Source: Pokkaliibacter plantistimulans (GTDB lineage: Bacteria; Pseudomonadota; Gammaproteobacteria; Pseudomonadales; Balneatricaceae). Taken from it: a DNA stretch of 64,000 nt. Positions 61,683-64,000 of this stretch are shown here, one piece after another. The notes beneath the pieces are model-generated. The model searched no databases and was not told where the DNA came from. It was given only the letters and a program-made list of their open reading frames with translations. Within the stretch, counting starts at the first letter, position 1. Each line of letters starts with the position of its first letter. The stretch covers positions 868,001 to 932,000 of the forward strand of contig NZ_CP177354.1 in NCBI RefSeq assembly GCF_046844695.1. Reading direction: 5' to 3'. A program made the position numbers and the translations under genes.

Positions 61683-61794
61683 TGCATGGTTCCCGATAGC
61701 AAGGGGCAGCCCCTGATCCGCCGTGACGATTCATGGTGGATCTGGGGCTGCCCGAAAAATGAGTAAGGGGCTCGATGAGGCAAGCGACCGTCGA

Positions 61795-64000
61795 TCAGGA
61801 GCGGTGATCGACCTCCAGACTGACCGGTTGCTTGATAGGTAGCCACAGCGTAAAGCAGGTTCCCTGGCCTTTGACACTGGTCACATCGATGCGCCCGTGA
61901 TGTTTTTCCATAATATTGTAACTCATGGCCAGACCCAAGCCCGTGCCCTTGCCCACCGGCTTGGTGGTGAAGAAGGGGTTGAAGATCTGGCCCAGATGCT
62001 TCTCATCAATGCCGCTGCCGGTGTCTTCCACCTGAATATAGACCTGATCATCTTTCTGGCCGGTGCGCACGGTGACCCTGCCAAACTGCTCGATCGCCTG
62101 GGCGGCGTTGATCAGCAGGTTGAGCAGCACCTGATTGATCTGTGAGGGGATGCACTCCACGGCGGGCAGATTGCCGTACTCACGGACGACTTCGGCTTTG
62201 TACTTGAGCTCGTTGTGGGCGATGTTGAGGGTGCTTTCCAGACCTTTGTGCACATCGGTCCAGGCCCAGTCGCTATCGCCCCCGTGTGAGAATTCACGCA
62301 GATCTTCAATGATCTTCTTCACCCGTCGCGTGCCTTCGCGCGACTCTTCCACCAGTGCCTGCAGGTCATTGATGAGAAAGTCGTAATCCAGCTGGATCTT
62401 GAGCTCGTCGAGAGACTGACGGGCCGGGTCACTGCTGGGCAGCAGGGCATGTTCATAGGCCTGATTGAGGCTGAGCAGATCGCCGACGTAATCTCCCATG
62501 GCTTCGATATTGGCAGAGATGTAAGCCATGGGATTGTTGATCTCATGGGCCACACCGGCTGCCAGCTGGCCAATGGAGGCCATTTTTTCTGACTGCACCA
62601 GCTGCGCCTGCGTTTGTCTCAGCTCATCAATCAGCTGCGCCTTGGCGGTATTTTCCTGATTGAGCTGGTGATTGAGGTCCTGCAGCTCCTGAGTGCGTGT
62701 GGTCACCCGCGCTTCCAGCTCCTGATTAAGGTTTTCCAGATTGGTCTTGGCTTCTTCCAGCGCCTGGGTGTATTGTCCCAGCGCCTTACCCATCTGGATC
62801 AGGCCGGTGGCGGTCTCCTGGGCCTCACGTACGACAAAGGGTTCCAGATTCTGGTAGTAGTCGCCTTCCCCGATTCGCTTCATGGTGGCCGACAGCGCCT
62901 GCAGGGGCATGGCGACCGACTGACTAAGGGTGAATGCCTTGCGATAGAGATAAACAAAGAAGCACAGATAGAACAGTACCAGTACACCGATCATCAGATA
63001 GCCAATGCGATTGAAGCGGGCGTTGAGCACCATGGCATCGGTGTAGATATTGTCATCATCGACCAGCAGCAGGAGCGACCAGTTGGTGCCACGAATGGTA
63101 TGCCAGCTGACCAGCATCAGATCGTTGTTAAGGTTGAGTTCGGTGATGCCACTGTTGGCTTTCTGCATCGCCTGACTGAGCGCCTGCGTATCAGCACGCT
63201 TGTGGAGGTTGAATTCATCGGGTTTGAAAGTGTCCTGCCGAATGGCATCGGCATACGACTGATTGGTCAGCTCTTTCAGGCCCCAGGCCTCTTCACCTTG
63301 CGGCGGCAGGGCCATGATGGTGCCGCTCTTGTCCACCAGAATGCCGTAGCCCTGCCAGGGCACATCAAGATGAAGTATCTGTTTGATCAGTTGTTCCAGG
63401 GTGATGTCCAGCCCAACCACGGCTTCCGGTCCTTTGGCCGGATCACTGCCGGGCAGGTACACCGGGGCGATGCAGGACGTCATCCAGCCCTGTCCGGCCG
63501 GATCGATGTAGACATCCGTCCAGACCGGCCCCTTGCCGGGGTTGTGCTTGATGTCGGCATCGTAGAAGAAGTTGTACTCGGTGATCTTCATGTCGTGGGG
63601 ATACTGATCAATGACATCGAAGTAGGGATAGATGCGATTCATCGAGTCCCGGGTGTTGATGTAGGCCTGCGTCACCAGTGGCTGGGCATCGACCACATCA
63701 CGCATCACGTTATCGAGCTGACCGAGCTGCAGGGCCTTGTCACGCTGCGTCTGGCCAATGGTGTTGATGTTGGAATAAAACAGTGCCGCCCGTCCCGGCA
63801 ATTCACGGGTGGTATGCAGCACGCCGTCGGTCACTGAATAGCGCTGCTGTTCTTCACTGCTGGCCTGATACGGGGTCTGGTAGGCTACCTCGGTCTGACG
63901 CTGGAGCAGTCGGGTCATATGCGCCACACTGTCGAGCTGGTCAGAAATACGCCCGGCCTCAAGATTGGCCACGCCCTGCAGCTGGTCTTTGGCCAGCCGT
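61795..64000 (-). CDS. Sensor histidine kinase with periplasmic Cache domain (5' end beyond window)
   Basis: The frame is open to the window edge, so the start and first membrane helix are missing; the GTG at 63972 is probably internal. Seen in order: a periplasmic dCache-like domain (TDVYIDPAGQGWMTSCIAPV, VVGLDITLEQLIKQILH), a membrane helix (IGYLMIGVLVLFYLCFFVYL), a HAMP-like stretch (MPLQALSATMKRIGEGDYYQ), a coiled coil, and a complete kinase core with GVAHEINNPMAY, NLLINAAQAIEQ, DTGSGID and GKGTGLGLAMSY. The ligand is unknown; Cache domains often bind small organic acids. No response regulator is in view. The degenerate kinase gene follows on the same strand and shares the same style of coiled-coil linker. 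Confidence 0.9.
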   Translation of the reverse strand, partial: RLAKDQLQGVANLEAGRISDQLDSVAHMTRLLQRQTEVAYQTPYQASSEEQQRYSVTDGVLHTTRELPGRAALFYSNINTIGQTQRDKALQLGQLDNVMRDVVDAQPLVTQAYINTRDSMNRIYPYFDVIDQYPHDMKITEYNFFYDADIKHNPGKGPVWTDVYIDPAGQGWMTSCIAPVYLPGSDPAKGPEAVVGLDITLEQLIKQILHLDVPWQGYGILVDKSGTIMALPPQGEEAWGLKELTNQSYADAIRQDTFKPDEFNLHKRADTQALSQAMQKANSGITELNLNNDLMLVSWHTIRGTNWSLLLLVDDDNIYTDAMVLNARFNRIGYLMIGVLVLFYLCFFVYLYRKAFTLSQSVAMPLQALSATMKRIGEGDYYQNLEPFVVREAQETATGLIQMGKALGQYTQALEEAKTNLENLNQELEARVTTRTQELQDLNHQLNQENTAKAQLIDELRQTQAQLVQSEKMASIGQLAAGVAHEINNPMAYISANIEAMGDYVGDLLSLNQAYEHALLPSSDPARQSLDELKIQLDYDFLINDLQALVEESREGTRRVKKIIEDLREFSHGGDSDWAWTDVHKGLESTLNIAHNELKYKAEVVREYGNLPAVECIPSQINQVLLNLLINAAQAIEQFGRVTVRTGQKDDQVYIQVEDTGSGIDEKHLGQIFNPFFTTKPVGKGTGLGLAMSYNIMEKHHGRIDVTSVKGQGTCFTLWLPIKQPVSLEVDHRS

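Noticed and set aside
62614..63837. A 407-codon rightward open frame opposite the Cache-domain kinase.
   Set aside because: The kinase on the other strand has complete diagnostic motifs; the rightward frame has no family features.

Overview
The window is a chromosomal segment of a gammaproteobacterium. The 16S gene is gammaproteobacterial, and the housekeeping gene order is Pseudomonas-like: crc next to pyrE, hisB-hisH-hisA next to asmA-mutY-yggX, and a HAD phosphatase next to rppH-ptsP. The 16S sequence and the mix of TRAP and TTT transporters look to me more like an Oceanospirillales relative than a true Pseudomonas; that placement is inference. No phage, insertion sequence or CRISPR array is visible.

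Layout, left to right. 1-7.3 kb: pntA on the minus strand, then an rRNA operon (16S-23S-5S) with two tandem promoters, boxA elements and processing stems, and no tRNA in the 16S-23S spacer. 7.4-16.1 kb: cysE, crc, pyrE, hisA-hisH-hisB, asmA, mutY, yggX. 16.2-16.8 kb: five tRNA genes (Phe, Leu-UAG, Phe, Leu-CAG, Leu-CAG) with two strong promoters. 17.2-20.1 kb: speE-speA (polyamines). 20.3-25.6 kb: an RhtB-type exporter, a LysR regulator and a nitrate-type ABC transporter whose leader carries a sigma-54-like promoter and a terminator hairpin ahead of the first gene.

25.7-43.5 kb and 49.9-54.4 kb form a catabolic region for hydroxyaromatic and probably quinate/shikimate compounds. pobA/pobR convert 4-hydroxybenzoate to protocatechuate. 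A QuiC-like protein is placed to feed in dehydroshikimate. pcaHG, pcaB, pcaC, pcaD, pcaIJ and pcaF carry protocatechuate to succinyl-CoA and acetyl-CoA, so the whole 3-oxoadipate branch is here. Uptake is represented by a TTT system (tctCBA-like) and a TRAP system with two closely related binding proteins around one dctQM pair. Regulators of three families are present: AraC-type PobR, IclR-type PcaR and LysR-type PcaQ. A-rich motifs of the Hfq/Crc type lie just ahead of the ribosome binding sites of pobR, pcaH and one TRAP binding protein, and crc itself is in the window.

The catabolic blocks are interrupted at 43.7-49.7 kb by a FabI-like reductase, an unrecognised 1003-residue protein whose middle resembles a fold-type I PLP enzyme, and a divergent PhoD-like phosphatase. 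Two small genes, a Tai4-family protein and a Pmp3-family peptide, sit between pcaQ and pcaD. 54.4-64 kb: an HD hydrolase, an RRM protein, a HAD phosphatase, rppH, ptsP, and two adjacent sensor histidine kinases. One of these has a heme-c motif and a degenerate kinase core; the other is canonical and runs off the right edge.
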